Positions 26,849-36,659 of a DNA stretch of 64,000 nt are shown here, piece after piece. This DNA comes from Anaerotardibacter muris (GTDB lineage: Bacteria > Actinomycetota > Coriobacteriia > Coriobacteriales > Eggerthellaceae). Made by a program: the position numbers and the translations under genes. Position 1 is the first letter of the stretch; each line of letters opens with the position of its first letter. The stretch spans positions 310,001-374,000 of the forward strand of contig NZ_CALPCD010000001.1 of assembly GCF_943192915.1 (NCBI RefSeq), read 5' to 3'. Under the pieces are notes generated by a model. The model saw only the letters and a program-made list of their open reading frames with translations. It searched no databases and had not been told where the DNA came from.

Positions 26849-29317
26849 CTAGTAGGGATCGTCTAGGGAAGTGTGGGCGGCTACATCGCAGGTATAGTCG
26901 AAGAATCTTCCCTGGTCATAGCGTGCAAGACCTACCAGAGCGATCATGGAAGCATTATCCGTGCAGGCTTTCAAAGGAGGCATGGTAAGACGAATGCCCA
27001 TTTCAGCGCAAAGATCTTCATAAGCTGCGCGCAGAGCAGGATTGGCAGCTACGCCGCCGCCAAGACAAAACTCCTTGGCACCCGTCTGTTCCAATGCGGC
27101 GCGTGCTTTCGCAACCTGTACTTCGATGACCGCCTGTTGGAAACTGGCAGCGATGTTGGGCGTATCCCATTCGCGTCCAGCCTGCTCTTCCTTCTGCAGA
27201 TACGTGAGCACTGCCGTCTTCAAGCCCGAAAGCGAGAAGTCGTAGTCACCAGAATGGAGCAGTGCACGTGGGAACTTGATGGCGTTCGGGTCGCCTTCTT
27301 CGGCCAAACGCGAAATGAGCGGTCCGCCCGGATAGCCCAGGCCGAGCGCTTTTGCCACCTTGTCAAAGGCCTCCCCTACTGCATCATCCAAGGTCGAACC
27401 GAGCGTGGTGTAGTTGCCCCAGTCCTTCACTTCGACCAACATAGTGTGGCCGCCCGAAACCAGCGAGACCACCATGGGCGGCTGAATATCAGGCGAAGCC
27501 AGCTTGTTCGCATAGATATGACCTTCGAGGTGATTCACGCCCACCAGCGGCAGATCGCAGCTCCATGCCAAGCCCTTAGCGAAGGCCACGCCCACCACAA
27601 GAGCCCCCACCAAACCAGGCGCATAGGTTACCGAGACCGCAGCAAGATCGCTCCACTTCAGATCGGGCGCTTCCAGCACTGCGCGGGCCTGATACAAGCA
27701 TTCGAGCGCAACACCCGCGATAGCTTCGATGTGCTTACGGCTGGCGATCTCGGGCACCACGCCACCAAAACGCGCATGGAAATCGATCTGGGAAGCCACA
27801 ACATCGGCGATGATCTGGCCTTCGCCATTCACGATGGCCGCGGCAGTTTCATCACACGAAGTCTCGATAGCAAGGATGAGCTTGCTGGCTGAAGGTGCTC
27901 CTTGAGCCCCAGTTTCAGATCGATCGGCCAAGTCGTTGATCATAAGGTCCATGCCTGCAACATCGGCCTGAGCCACGGGTAGCGGACCACGATAGATGAA
28001 GGCATCTTCTTTGTCGGAGTAGTAGCGCGGACGCGTACCGATATTCTCAAGGCCCAAACGTTCGTAGAATCGATGCGCTCCTGTGTTGGAAACGCGCACC
28101 TCAAGGGACATATCACAAGCGCCCAAGTCGCGTGCATCAGCTGCCACGCGTTCGATCAGCATACGCGCGATACCCTTGCGGCGAAGCTTAGGAGCTGCCG
28201 CTACTTTCAAGATCTGCACTTCCCCATCAACGATCCAGCCACCTGCATAACCGACCAGCTCATCGGTTTCAGGAGTGGCTTCGCGTGTAGTGGGATCTGA
28301 CGAAAGGAAAGCCGCCCACCAGGTGCGATCGGTACGCGGAAGATCATCGATGATCTGAGCTTCATTCCAAGCATCGCTACCCATCACTGCTGCTTCCATT
28401 GTGGCAACATCGGCCGCCCACGAAGCATCGAGCGGCTGCAGACGCAAGGTCTTACCTTCGATCTGGAGCGCGCCGTCTTGGGTAGCGGCTTCAACAATAC
28501 GAGTGTCACCCTGCACACCCGTCGTGAGATCGACGGCTGAAGCAATAGGTCGAGACTGATCCGCATCATCGGTCTTCGCCAAGCGAGTCCGCTCGTGTTC
28601 TTCAGCATCGGAAAGACGCGTGTAAACGGGCAGCAGCGAAAGCGGATCACCCAGCTCGATGCTGTCTGGGTCGAAAGCGCCATCGTGCCAAGCGGCCTGG
28701 GCTGCACGGAGCAATCCGGCTCCTGTGGGATGCCACGCATCCTCGTTGGTGAGCGTGCCATATTCTGCGAATCTATCGGCGAACTTAGCCAGCGCATCGC
28801 CCGTGATGAGCTGGTCCCCTTCCCCTGAAGAGAGCCATTCGCATGCAGCGTCAGCCTTCACCACGAAGTCTGCATTCAGACGCTCGATACCCTGGTCGTT
28901 GAGCATATAACGCACTGGATAGACCTCTTTGCGCATCGCATCGCCCAGCACCACCACGGCACCACGGACCCCATCGGCCCATCGGTCCCAAGCCTGAGCA
29001 TCCAGCGTGGACACCCCGAAGAGCGGAACTTCGAGCCCGAGTGCGATGCCCTTGGCCGTAGCCGCGCAGATGCGCACGCCCGTGAACGAACCAGGTCCGC
29101 GGCCGCAGATCACGCATGCAAGACTGGTCTTAGCAATGCCGGCTTGCGCGAGCGCCGCATCGATCTGGGTGATGAGCTTGGTATTCGACGCACGAAAAGC
29201 AGGTACCTCGATCGAAGCAACCACCTCTATGCTGCGCGCGACGCGATCGAGCTTGCCCACGCCCACTGCGATCACTTCATTAGCCGTGTCAAAAGCAAGT
29301 ATGTAGTCTGAGCTCAT
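26849..29317 (-). CDS. TsaB-RimI-TsaD triple fusion (tRNA t6A synthesis and ribosomal-protein acetylation)
   Basis: 822 residues made of three usually separate proteins. Residues 1 to about 235 are TsaB (LAFDTANEVIAVGVG, GPGSFTGVRI). About 290-455 is a GNAT acetyltransferase of the RimI type (LKVAAAPKLRRKGIARMLI, then FYERLGLENIGTRPRYY). About 475-822 is TsaD (AIETSCDETAAAIV, NHLEGHIYAN with the metal-binding His pair, SGGHT, GGGVAANPALR). TsaB and TsaD transfer the threonylcarbamoyl group to A37 of ANN-decoding tRNAs; RimI acetylates ribosomal protein S18. The third partner, TsaE, is encoded immediately upstream. No frameshift was seen; the fusion reads through cleanly. Confidence 0.95.
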   Translation of the reverse strand: MSSDYILAFDTANEVIAVGVGKLDRVARSIEVVASIEVPAFRASNTKLITQIDAALAQAGIAKTSLACVICGRGPGSFTGVRICAATAKGIALGLEVPLFGVSTLDAQAWDRWADGVRGAVVVLGDAMRKEVYPVRYMLNDQGIERLNADFVVKADAACEWLSSGEGDQLITGDALAKFADRFAEYGTLTNEDAWHPTGAGLLRAAQAAWHDGAFDPDSIELGDPLSLLPVYTRLSDAEEHERTRLAKTDDADQSRPIASAVDLTTGVQGDTRIVEAATQDGALQIEGKTLRLQPLDASWAADVATMEAAVMGSDAWNEAQIIDDLPRTDRTWWAAFLSSDPTTREATPETDELVGYAGGWIVDGEVQILKVAAAPKLRRKGIARMLIERVAADARDLGACDMSLEVRVSNTGAHRFYERLGLENIGTRPRYYSDKEDAFIYRGPLPVAQADVAGMDLMINDLADRSETGAQGAPSASKLILAIETSCDETAAAIVNGEGQIIADVVASQIDFHARFGGVVPEIASRKHIEAIAGVALECLYQARAVLEAPDLKWSDLAAVSVTYAPGLVGALVVGVAFAKGLAWSCDLPLVGVNHLEGHIYANKLASPDIQPPMVVSLVSGGHTMLVEVKDWGNYTTLGSTLDDAVGEAFDKVAKALGLGYPGGPLISRLAEEGDPNAIKFPRALLHSGDYDFSLSGLKTAVLTYLQKEEQAGREWDTPNIAASFQQAVIEVQVAKARAALEQTGAKEFCLGGGVAANPALRAAYEDLCAEMGIRLTMPPLKACTDNASMIALVGLARYDQGRFFDYTCDVAAHTSLDDPY

Positions 29318-29340
29318 CAGAAGACCTTCTTGTCAAATGT

Positions 29341-29826
29341 TCATAGAGCGCTTGCAGCGGCGATCCACGCATCGAGCAGATCGATAGCGCGCTGATCGCG
29401 TGCCGTGGCTTGAATGGTTCGCGCACCATCTTCGCCTGTGGTGATCGAGAGCCATAAGGTGTGATCGGGCAGTTCATCAGCGAATTTGCTGGCCCATTCG
29501 ACACAGCTCACCCCATCAGCGTCAACATAGTCGTAGAACGCCACATCTTCAAGCTGAAGAGCATCCTCTAAGCGATAGAGGTCGAAGTGATAGAGCGGGA
29601 GCCGACCGCTATCATAGGCCACCATCACCGTGAAGGTGGGCGAGGTGACCAGATCTGCTACACCCAACCCTTCAGCAAGACCTTGCGTGAAGTGGGTCTT
29701 CCCTGCCCCTAGATCGCCATCGAGCGCGACCACATCGCCGGCCTCTACGCACGAAGCCAACTGAGCCGCGAGCGATTGGGTCTGCTCAACGCTTTGACTG
29801 GTGAAGGTGTAGGTTCGCGCACTCAC
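29341..29826 (-). CDS. tsaE: tRNA threonylcarbamoyladenosine biosynthesis ATPase TsaE
   Basis: 161 residues. Walker A motif [19 protein letters not shown], then [20 protein letters not shown] and [13 protein letters not shown], the TsaE signatures. GTG 29826 is preferred (AAGGCGG about 10 bases upstream); TTG 29832 is the alternative. It hydrolyses ATP to cycle the TsaB/TsaD complex. The fused partner gene starts 24 bp downstream, and folD lies 9-15 bp upstream. Confidence 0.93.
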   Translation of the reverse strand: MSARTYTFTSQSVEQTQSLAAQLASCVEAGDVVALDGDLGAGKTHFTQGLAEGLGVADLVTSPTFTVMVAYDSGRLPLYHFDLYRLEDALQLEDVAFYDYVDADGVSCVEWASKFADELPDHTLWLSITTGEDGARTIQATARDQRAIDLLDAWIAAASAL

Positions 29827-29840
29827 GAGCAATTGCCGCC

Positions 29841-30695
29841 TTAGAGCGCAGCCTGTTCAGCCGCCATGACCGTGTGCTCCATGGTGCAGAGCGTAGTGAT
29901 CGATCCAATGCCACCTGGAACAGGCGTGATGGCTTCAACGAGCGGTTCGACCTGAGCGAAATCGACATCGCCGCACATATGGCCTTCGTCGTCGAAGTTG
30001 ATGCCTACATCCAGCACGATCTGGCCTGGAGCGAAATAGTCGGCGCCATAAGCCTTGGCACGACCCGTCGCGCAGATGACGATATCCGCCGCGCGAGTGA
30101 TGGCAGGCAGGTCAGCCGTACGCGAGTGACAGATGGTCACGCTGGCGTTGTGGCGCAGCAGCATCATGGACACAGGCTTGCCGATGACCAAGCTGCGACC
30201 GATGACCACCACATGCTTGCCCTCGAGCGGGATGCGGTAATGATCGAGCACCTTGATGCACGCTTCAGCCGTTGCAGGCGGAAGCGAATCGGGGTCGTCG
30301 GTGAAGATGCCTGCCAGAGCTGCGCTGGACACGCCGTCCACGTCCTTGTGGGGCGCGAGCAGATCGCACAAGGCTTTTTCGTCCAAGAATTCAGGGAGCG
30401 GGCGGAACATCAAGCAGCCATGGATCTTCGGGTCTTCGTTGATATAGGTGATATCGCCTGCGAGCAGCTCATGGGACACATCGGCTGGGAACTCGAATAC
30501 GCGCACAGCGATATCGAGCGCTTCAGCGCGCTTGATGGCGGTGCGCTCGTAGCTGATGTCATCAGGCTTGTTACCCACGCGCACGATGGCCAGTGTTGGC
30601 ACTACACCTTTGCTTCGCAGCAGTTCGACACGGGGTCTCAGGTCCTGTTCCATGGCTTCCACCACAGGCTTGGAGCCCAGGATATGCGGGATCAT
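29841..30695 (-). CDS. folD: Methylenetetrahydrofolate dehydrogenase/cyclohydrolase FolD
   Basis: 284 residues. It has the FolD second-domain motifs GKHVVVIGRSLVIGKPVSMM and PVPGGIGSITT, and APHKDVDG. In the first motif the usual YVxxK reads YERTAIK, so the lysine at the position of E. coli Lys56 is Ala and a lysine follows two residues later. This pattern is shared, as far as remembered, by some anaerobe FolDs. It oxidises methylene-THF and may hydrolyse methenyl-THF. A separate cyclohydrolase (fchA) overlaps upstream and fhs precedes that, so this is a three-gene C1 module. Confidence 0.92.
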   Translation of the reverse strand: MIPHILGSKPVVEAMEQDLRPRVELLRSKGVVPTLAIVRVGNKPDDISYERTAIKRAEALDIAVRVFEFPADVSHELLAGDITYINEDPKIHGCLMFRPLPEFLDEKALCDLLAPHKDVDGVSSAALAGIFTDDPDSLPPATAEACIKVLDHYRIPLEGKHVVVIGRSLVIGKPVSMMLLRHNASVTICHSRTADLPAITRAADIVICATGRAKAYGADYFAPGQIVLDVGINFDDEGHMCGDVDFAQVEPLVEAITPVPGGIGSITTLCTMEHTVMAAEQAAL

Positions 30696-31309
30696 TTATC
30701 CAACTCCTTCACAACCGAAGCATAGACCGCATCGGCACGCTTCGTATAGATGTTCAACATATGCTCGACTTCGGCAAGATAGCCTTCAGCGCGAGCTCGG
30801 TCGGTCATGGATGCGCAATTGATCAGCACATTGAGCGATGCGCCCTGAAGCGCCGCCTTCGCGAAGAGCACGCTCACGCCCGCGTCGGATACTGCCATGC
30901 GTGAGCCTTTTTCGGCGAGCATCTCTGCCAATTCGATAACGCGCGTGCAGGCTTTCATGATAGAAACAGGCACATCGCAAGCGCCCACCAGTGCCTGCTG
31001 GAGCGCAGCTTCTTTCTCCTGCTTCTGTGTCTCGGTCTCCTTGGGCATCTTGTACGCGTCGGCAAGCGGCGTGAATACGCGGGCATCTTCGTCGACCAGC
31101 TTCACCAGCTCATCGGTAAGGCTTGCAAGCTCTTTGGCTGCCTGCTGCACCTCATCTTCGACCGCAGCGTAAGCCTTCTTCCCTGTAGTGAGGTTGCACA
31201 CCATAGAAGAGAGCGCCGCAGCAAGAGCCCCACAATAAGCCGAAGCGCCCCCACCTCCTGGTGTGGGCGCTTTGCTTGCCAATTCATCGATGAAAGTTCT
31301 GTCGACCAT
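30692..31309 (-). CDS. fchA: Methenyltetrahydrofolate cyclohydrolase, FchA/FTCD-C family
   Basis: 205 residues. The FTCD_C helical domain is shown by FIDELASKAPTPGGGGASAY at the start and by a central charged helical region, with NVLINCASMTD near residue 165. It converts methenyl-THF to formyl-THF. Its stop overlaps the folD start (ATGA), and fhs ends 27 bp upstream. Having both FchA and FolD suggests that in this organism FchA carries the cyclohydrolase step. Confidence 0.9.
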   Translation of the reverse strand: MVDRTFIDELASKAPTPGGGGASAYCGALAAALSSMVCNLTTGKKAYAAVEDEVQQAAKELASLTDELVKLVDEDARVFTPLADAYKMPKETETQKQEKEAALQQALVGACDVPVSIMKACTRVIELAEMLAEKGSRMAVSDAGVSVLFAKAALQGASLNVLINCASMTDRARAEGYLAEVEHMLNIYTKRADAVYASVVKELDK

Positions 31310-31336
31310 GATCGCCTTCGCTTTGTATTGCCGCTC

Positions 31337-33004
31337 TTAGAACAGGCCGCTGATCTTGCCCGTTTCGTCAACGTCGATGCGCAACGCAGCGGGTGATTTC
31401 GGCAGGCCCGGCATAGTGAGCACGTCACCTGTGAGCGCGACCACGAAGCCTGCACCAGCGGAAACCTTGACCTGACGCACCATGATGCGGAAATCACGCG
31501 GAGCGCCAAGCTTGGAGGCATCGTCGGAGAAGCTGTATTGGGTCTTCGCCATGCAAACGGGGTATTTGCCAAAACCAAGGCTTTCGAGCTTAGCGATCTC
31601 CTGCGCTGCGGCTGGAGTGAAATCGACCCCGTCAGCATGATAGATCCGCTTGGCGATGGCTTCGATCTTCTGAGCAAGGCCCAGATCGTCTTCATAGGCG
31701 AAGGTGAGCTTGCTCGTCTCATCACAGAGACGGATGACCTCTTCAGCCAGTTCAAGGCCGCCTTCGCCGCCCTTTGCCCAAACCTGGGAAAGCGCCACAT
31801 TCACGCCAAGCTCTTCGCACTTCTTGCGAACCAGGTCCACTTCGGCCTGGGTGTCGGTCGGGAATTCGTTGATAGCTACCACGCAAGGCAGGTTGAATAC
31901 CGTGCGGATGTTCTCAACGTGCTGGAGCAGATTCGGTAGACCCTTCTCGAGCGCTTCAAGATTCTCTTCATTGAGGTCTTCTTTGGCCACGCCGCCGTGG
32001 TTCTTCAGAGCGCGCACGGTCGCCACTACCACCACCGCGTCTGGTTCAAGGCCCGCCAAACGGCACTTGATGTCGAGGAACTTCTCGGCACCAAGATCAG
32101 CACCGAAGCCTGCCTCGGTAACGCAATAGTCGCCAAGCGCTAGAGCCATGCGTGTTGCCATGATGGAATTGCAGCCATGAGCGATGTTCGCGAATGGACC
32201 GCCGTGAACGAACGCTGGGGTGCCCTCGAGCGTCTGAACGAGGTTTGGCTTGAGCGCATCTTTCAGCAGCGCCGCCATAGCGCCTTCAGCGCCTAGGTCG
32301 TGAGCAGTAACTGGTTCGTCGTCGTAGGTGTAACCCACAACGATGCGGCCCAAGCGCTCTTTCAGGTCAGTGATAGAAGTTGCCAAGCAGAAGATAGCCA
32401 TGATCTCTGATGCAACGGTGATGTCGAAACCATCTTCGCGCGGTACGCCCGACTTGGTTCCGCCAAGGCCCACCACGATGTTGCGCAGTTCGCGATCGTT
32501 CATGTCCACCACGCGCTTCCAGGTGATGCGGCGCACGTCGATGTTCAATTCGTTGCCCTGTTGGATATGGTTGTCGAGCATTGCAGCCAGCAGGTTATTC
32601 GCCGCGCCGATGGCGTGGAAGTCGCCCGTGAAATGCAAGTTGATGTCTTCCATGGGGATGACCTGGGCATATCCGCCGCCCGCAGCGCCACCCTTCACGC
32701 CGAACACAGGACCCAGCGATGGTTCGCGCAGTGCGACGACCACGTTCTTGCCCATCTTATGGAGCGCATCGGAAAGACCCACGGTAGTGGTGGTCTTGCC
32801 TTCGCCAGCAGCGGTGGGATTGATAGCGGTCACCAGGATGAGCTTGCCTGGTTCGTAGTCCTTTTCACGCAGCAGATTGTAGTCCACCTTCGCCTTGGTC
32901 TTGCCGTAGCATTCAAGGTATTCAGGTGCGATACCTGCCGATTCGGCGATAGCGGAGATGTCTTGCAGCGTGGCCGCCTGGGCAATTTCAATGTCGGTCA
33001 ACAT
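31337..33004 (-). CDS. fhs: Formate-tetrahydrofolate ligase
   Basis: 555 residues with GAGGGG before the ATG. ATP-binding [20 protein letters not shown] near residue 65, then [20 protein letters not shown], which is diagnostic. It makes 10-formyl-THF from formate and ATP. With FchA and FolD directly downstream it forms the upper methyl-branch (or C1 supply) segment; no CO dehydrogenase or methylene-THF reductase is in the window. Confidence 0.97.
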   Translation of the reverse strand: MLTDIEIAQAATLQDISAIAESAGIAPEYLECYGKTKAKVDYNLLREKDYEPGKLILVTAINPTAAGEGKTTTTVGLSDALHKMGKNVVVALREPSLGPVFGVKGGAAGGGYAQVIPMEDINLHFTGDFHAIGAANNLLAAMLDNHIQQGNELNIDVRRITWKRVVDMNDRELRNIVVGLGGTKSGVPREDGFDITVASEIMAIFCLATSITDLKERLGRIVVGYTYDDEPVTAHDLGAEGAMAALLKDALKPNLVQTLEGTPAFVHGGPFANIAHGCNSIMATRMALALGDYCVTEAGFGADLGAEKFLDIKCRLAGLEPDAVVVVATVRALKNHGGVAKEDLNEENLEALEKGLPNLLQHVENIRTVFNLPCVVAINEFPTDTQAEVDLVRKKCEELGVNVALSQVWAKGGEGGLELAEEVIRLCDETSKLTFAYEDDLGLAQKIEAIAKRIYHADGVDFTPAAAQEIAKLESLGFGKYPVCMAKTQYSFSDDASKLGAPRDFRIMVRQVKVSAGAGFVVALTGDVLTMPGLPKSPAALRIDVDETGKISGLF

Positions 33005-33064
33005 GTCGGGCCCCTCTTTCTCTTGAGATGACGTGCTCTTTCCCTATGAATATCTAGGGATATC

Positions 33065-33835
33065 CTACTTGGTCAGGTCGTTATATATCAGGCGTAATCC
33101 CTGTAAGGTCAATTCAACATCGACTTCGGTTATGGTGCGCGAAAGCGGTGCGATGCGATGCGCCAGACCGCCCGTTGCCACCACTTTCGTGGGGTATCCA
33201 AGCTGCTCATGGATGCGATCGACCAGACCATCAACGCGTGCTGCTTCGCCACAGACCACGCCGATCTGGATAGCTTCGGAAGAATCGCGACCGATGGCGA
33301 TGCCCGGATCTTCAAGCTCGACCGCGCGCAGGAGCGCAGCACGGCTCATGAGCGAGCGCATGGACGATTCCACACCAGGCGCGATGATACCGCCAACGAA
33401 TGCCCCGTCCTTGTCGATGACCTCCATGTTCGTAGCGGTACCGAAATCGACCACCACCACAGGAGCCCCGAAGATCGCTTTAGCTGCAATAGCATCAGCC
33501 ACACGGTCAGCACCAAGTTCGGTGAACGAGGTCCGCTCGATGTTCAACAGATGCGCGCAATTGGAAGCAGAGACCACCAGCGGCGTGACGCCGAAGGATC
33601 GCTCGCACACCTTCTCCCAGTTATGGGTGAGCGCAGGCACGACCGAGCAAAGGATGGCGCCCTTGATGGAGGTGCCTTCGATATGCTCGGCACCCAACAG
33701 GGCATGGAGCTTGATGCGCAGTTCGTCGCTCGTGTATTCCACGTTCGTGGCCAGGCGCCACATATGAATGAGACGATCTTCGTCGTAAATGCCGAGGACA
33801 GTATGGGTGTTGCCGATATCGACCACTAACAGCAT
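33065..33835 (-). CDS. coaX: Type III pantothenate kinase
   Basis: 256 residues. The ASKHA-fold phosphate motif MLLVVDIGNTHTVLGIYD is at the start, followed by ELGADRVADAIAA and VVVDFGTATNMEVID near residue 125, and GGIIAPGVESSM. It phosphorylates pantothenate in CoA synthesis, is insensitive to CoA feedback, and needs a monovalent cation, as known for the family. It is downstream of nothing obvious; the divergent response regulator starts 151 bp away. Confidence 0.95.
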   Translation of the reverse strand: MLLVVDIGNTHTVLGIYDEDRLIHMWRLATNVEYTSDELRIKLHALLGAEHIEGTSIKGAILCSVVPALTHNWEKVCERSFGVTPLVVSASNCAHLLNIERTSFTELGADRVADAIAAKAIFGAPVVVVDFGTATNMEVIDKDGAFVGGIIAPGVESSMRSLMSRAALLRAVELEDPGIAIGRDSSEAIQIGVVCGEAARVDGLVDRIHEQLGYPTKVVATGGLAHRIAPLSRTITEVDVELTLQGLRLIYNDLTK

Positions 33836-33986
33836 CTCAGCGCACCTTTCGATGGGTACAAAACGCTCGCGCTTGACGATTAAGCGCGGTAAATACTAAA
33901 ACAGATGCTATCATATTGTGAGTAAGAAAGAGCCTCATTGCTGTATAGAATGAGTGCGTGCAAGAAGATTTCGATAGGGATTTACC

Positions 33987-34676
33987 ATGGATCATACCCC
34001 CACTCGCATCCTCGTTGTCGATGATGAGCCTTCGATCACTGAATTCGTCAGCTATGCACTGCAGAAGGAAAACTATTCGGTGGACACAGCGGGCGATGGC
34101 GAAGCTGCTATCGAGCTGATCGAGCAAAAGCCCTATGATCTCTACATCCTCGACATCATCCTTCCAGGTATCGATGGCTACGAACTGTGCCGTCGTATCC
34201 GTGCGAAGTACGACACTCCTATCTTGTTCTTGAGCGCTCGTGATGGCGAAGTGAACACGATCGTTGGCCTGGAGCTTGGCGCGGACGACTACCTGGCTAA
34301 GCCCTTCGGCATCCGCGAACTGATCGCACGTACGCGCGCTTTGCTGCGTCGCTCGCAGGTGGCTGTTAACGCTTCGGCGGAGGTTTCTGCTGGCGGTATC
34401 GTGCTGGACGACGATGCTCATACCGCTGTTGGCGAACACGGTCCTATCGATCTTACGCCGCGTGAATTCGAGCTGATGAGCTGCCTGATGCACAATGCTG
34501 GCAAAGTGGTCTCTCGTGAAGATCTGCTACGCGATGCATGGGGTTGGGATTTCATCACGGAGACCAAGACCGTCGACACGCACATCAAGCGTCTGCGCGA
34601 CAAGATCGAGGCTGCAGGCTACAATCCGCAGGTTGTTGAGACCGTTCGTGGCTACGGGTATCGCTTCAAGAAATAA
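33987..34676 (+). CDS. OmpR/PhoB-family response regulator
   Basis: 229 residues. Receiver domain (1-120): VVDDEPSITEF acidic pair, phospho-acceptor Asp56 in ILDIILPG, and Lys in YLAKPFG. C-terminal winged helix (about 135-229): DLTPREFELMSCL, VVSREDLLRDAWGWDF, a VDTHIKRLRDKIE stretch, TVRGYGYRF. No sensor kinase gene is adjacent on either side, so the partner is elsewhere. It is followed by a strong terminator, so it is a single-gene transcript. Confidence 0.95.
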   Translation: MDHTPTRILVVDDEPSITEFVSYALQKENYSVDTAGDGEAAIELIEQKPYDLYILDIILPGIDGYELCRRIRAKYDTPILFLSARDGEVNTIVGLELGADDYLAKPFGIRELIARTRALLRRSQVAVNASAEVSAGGIVLDDDAHTAVGEHGPIDLTPREFELMSCLMHNAGKVVSREDLLRDAWGWDFITETKTVDTHIKRLRDKIEAAGYNPQVVETVRGYGYRFKK

Positions 34677-34692
34677 CCTGCACTCTCCATAC

Positions 34693-34732
34693 GCAAACAA
34701 AAAGGCCAGCTTCGTGCTGGCCTTTTTGTTTG
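34693..34732 (+). terminator. Terminator of the response-regulator gene
   Basis: GCAAACAAAAAGGCCAGC, TTCGT loop with short arms, and GCTGGCCTTTTTGTTTGC: an 18-bp near-perfect stem whose 3' half contains the T-run. Confidence 0.92.
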
Positions 34733-34809
34733 CCGCGAATCTGCCGGGGGTGCTGAAATCCCTCTGAACTTGGCGAAAAGGCCGTTTCCTGAAAAACCCA
34801 AAGTGTAGC

Positions 34810-35643
34810 CTACATGGGTCTTCCGTATTCGGAAGCTTGCGCCTCAACTACAAGGTCCAAAGAATCAGAATAAGGGCTCTTCAACAGGCCCTTTAATCTG
34901 TCGCCATATCTCTCTGTCAAATCCAAAATCAAGTCTTCCATATCGCCTGACCACGGCTCAAATGGAAGTTCGTTACCATCGCTGTCAAGCATCTCAAAAT
35001 AGTAGTAATCATCCTCATCGATATATGCTCTCACCGAAATGATGCTTCCATGCTCAGATTGTCCTTCATTGGTAGACGCTTGAAAACTATCTGCCGCATC
35101 CTCGCTATTAACTTCAAGAAGCATCTTAGCTAGTGAGCCATCAGGGTCTTCAGGGGTGCAATTGCACAAATCCTGATCCAGCCACCCAAGATAGAAAAGC
35201 TTGATCGATCCGACCGATTTGATACTAGGATCGTATTCGATTCGAAAAGGAATACCCTTTCTATAAAACTCATCAAAGCCTTTATAGTCAGGAATGGAAT
35301 TTCCTTCCTCATTCGCTTTTTCGTATTCTTTTTCGAACCATTCCACATAAAGCTTCGCAAGAAGAGCTGTGCTGAGCGGATATTCTTCTGTGCCAATAAT
35401 AACAGCGTCAACACCGCAATAAGGGCAAAGAGCTGTATCTTTGCCATGCTGCTCTTTTAGCCAATCTTGAACTTCTGAAGCCTTGAACGAGGACCCGCAG
35501 TGAAAGCACCCGCAATAGCCTGCATCCTTTATGATGTCTCGATTGAACGCACTCTGCTTGTTCAGCTCATGCTTGGCCTCAAAGTCAAGAGACGGAACGA
35601 TGGTCGTAGGCGCGTCCTCGATAATATTTGTACGCTTCATCAT
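34810..35643 (-). CDS. Zinc-finger cytoplasmic protein of unknown function
   Basis: 277 residues from ATG 35643, which overlaps the upstream stop (TGATG); ATG 35640 is an alternative. A two-CxxC zinc site is seen in the first third: CFHCGSSF and, about 34 residues later, CPYCGVDAVIIGTEEYP. The second half is acidic and strand-rich. The first 120 residues match a widespread family annotated only as 'cytoplasmic protein' in gut Firmicutes. The coding looks more AT-rich than in flanking housekeeping genes. It forms a two-gene operon with the next gene. Confidence 0.8.
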   Translation of the reverse strand: MMKRTNIIEDAPTTIVPSLDFEAKHELNKQSAFNRDIIKDAGYCGCFHCGSSFKASEVQDWLKEQHGKDTALCPYCGVDAVIIGTEEYPLSTALLAKLYVEWFEKEYEKANEEGNSIPDYKGFDEFYRKGIPFRIEYDPSIKSVGSIKLFYLGWLDQDLCNCTPEDPDGSLAKMLLEVNSEDAADSFQASTNEGQSEHGSIISVRAYIDEDDYYYFEMLDSDGNELPFEPWSGDMEDLILDLTERYGDRLKGLLKSPYSDSLDLVVEAQASEYGRPM

Positions 35644-36485
35644 CAACACCACCTGATCGGGTTGCCGCTTTGAATCGACGCAATAAGCAGATTCTTGATT
35701 CTTTCCGCCATCCAGTACTTCCCCTCAAAAAGAAACGGGGCTTTCTTGGAAGCAACATAGAATTCTCGCTCGATTTTCTTACTGCCATCAGGACCTATGG
35801 AGTCAAACGAATACGTCTCGGCTCCTGTATCGAGACAGACGATGCGCATGGGCTGACAACCTTGGTTATCAGGGTGACCTATTGGAATCTGTTTGAAATG
35901 CGTCGTTTCAACTACAGGCTTTCCCGCCTGAGCGAAAAACACCCTATCACCCGCCATGCCTATCCTGGAATCATAGCTAAGCATCCACACAAAAGAGGCA
36001 TGGGTTGTGCATGACCAAACCTCTTCTTCGGTCTCCATATCGCACAAGACCCACTCGTTAACATTGCTTACAACATCAATAAAACGATTCAATTCTTCAA
36101 GCGTCTTGAGCGCCTTTTCGACAGGGTAAATACCGCCATTTGAATACGGAAGCAGCTTGCTAAGATAGGGGAATTCCTCCTCACCACCCACTTCTTTGAC
36201 CAGCGATTTAAAATGGGCGCAAGCAGCGATATTTCCCACCCGTTCTGAGCATAATTCACCACTCTCATGAGAGCAGCCATTGCGTGCCCATTCGTCAATC
36301 TCTTCCTCGAGCCGCTCGTATCGCGCAAGAAACCGACGGAAGTCTAATGCTCTTGAAGCTTCATCGAGCGTTCTAGATGCAAGGTAGCCATCTCCATCAA
36401 CATAAATATCGGCTATATCAACAGGGCATGGCCTCATAAGGCCCTTCTCAAAACAATCACAACGCACTGTTGCATCAAGCCCCAT
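35643..36485 (-). CDS. Hypothetical protein (MGLDATVRCDCFEKG family)
   Basis: 280 residues from ATG 36485, with AAGGGAAG upstream; the frame extends three codons further without support. The start MGLDATVRCDCFEKGLMRPC is a recognisable start shared by hypothetical proteins in diverse bacteria. It contains three Cys near the start, a long charged helical region with HxxxxxxCxxR, and a strand-rich C-terminal half with a FLFEGKYWMAERIKNLL segment. Function unknown; resemblance to polymorphic-toxin immunity proteins in style is only an impression. Confidence 0.75.
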   Translation of the reverse strand: MGLDATVRCDCFEKGLMRPCPVDIADIYVDGDGYLASRTLDEASRALDFRRFLARYERLEEEIDEWARNGCSHESGELCSERVGNIAACAHFKSLVKEVGGEEEFPYLSKLLPYSNGGIYPVEKALKTLEELNRFIDVVSNVNEWVLCDMETEEEVWSCTTHASFVWMLSYDSRIGMAGDRVFFAQAGKPVVETTHFKQIPIGHPDNQGCQPMRIVCLDTGAETYSFDSIGPDGSKKIEREFYVASKKAPFLFEGKYWMAERIKNLLIASIQSGNPIRWC

Positions 36486-36659
36486 TTGAATCACTTCCCT
36501 TCATCAGCACAAAACACTCTAATGGAACAGAATGGTTTTCTATGGGGCGTTTATGGGACATCGCATCTTAACGTCTTGTCATACAATCAAAAGATAAGGA
36601 CAGGATGCAGTTTCTGCCAATTTTTCATACCGTACAGAAAAGCAGTGTAGGAGATATTC
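36486..36659. other. Divergent promoter region in the accessory island
   Basis: 174 bp, AT-rich, between the two minus-strand hypothetical genes and the plus-strand ADP-ribosylglycohydrolase gene. No confident promoter hexamers were identified. Confidence 0.4.
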
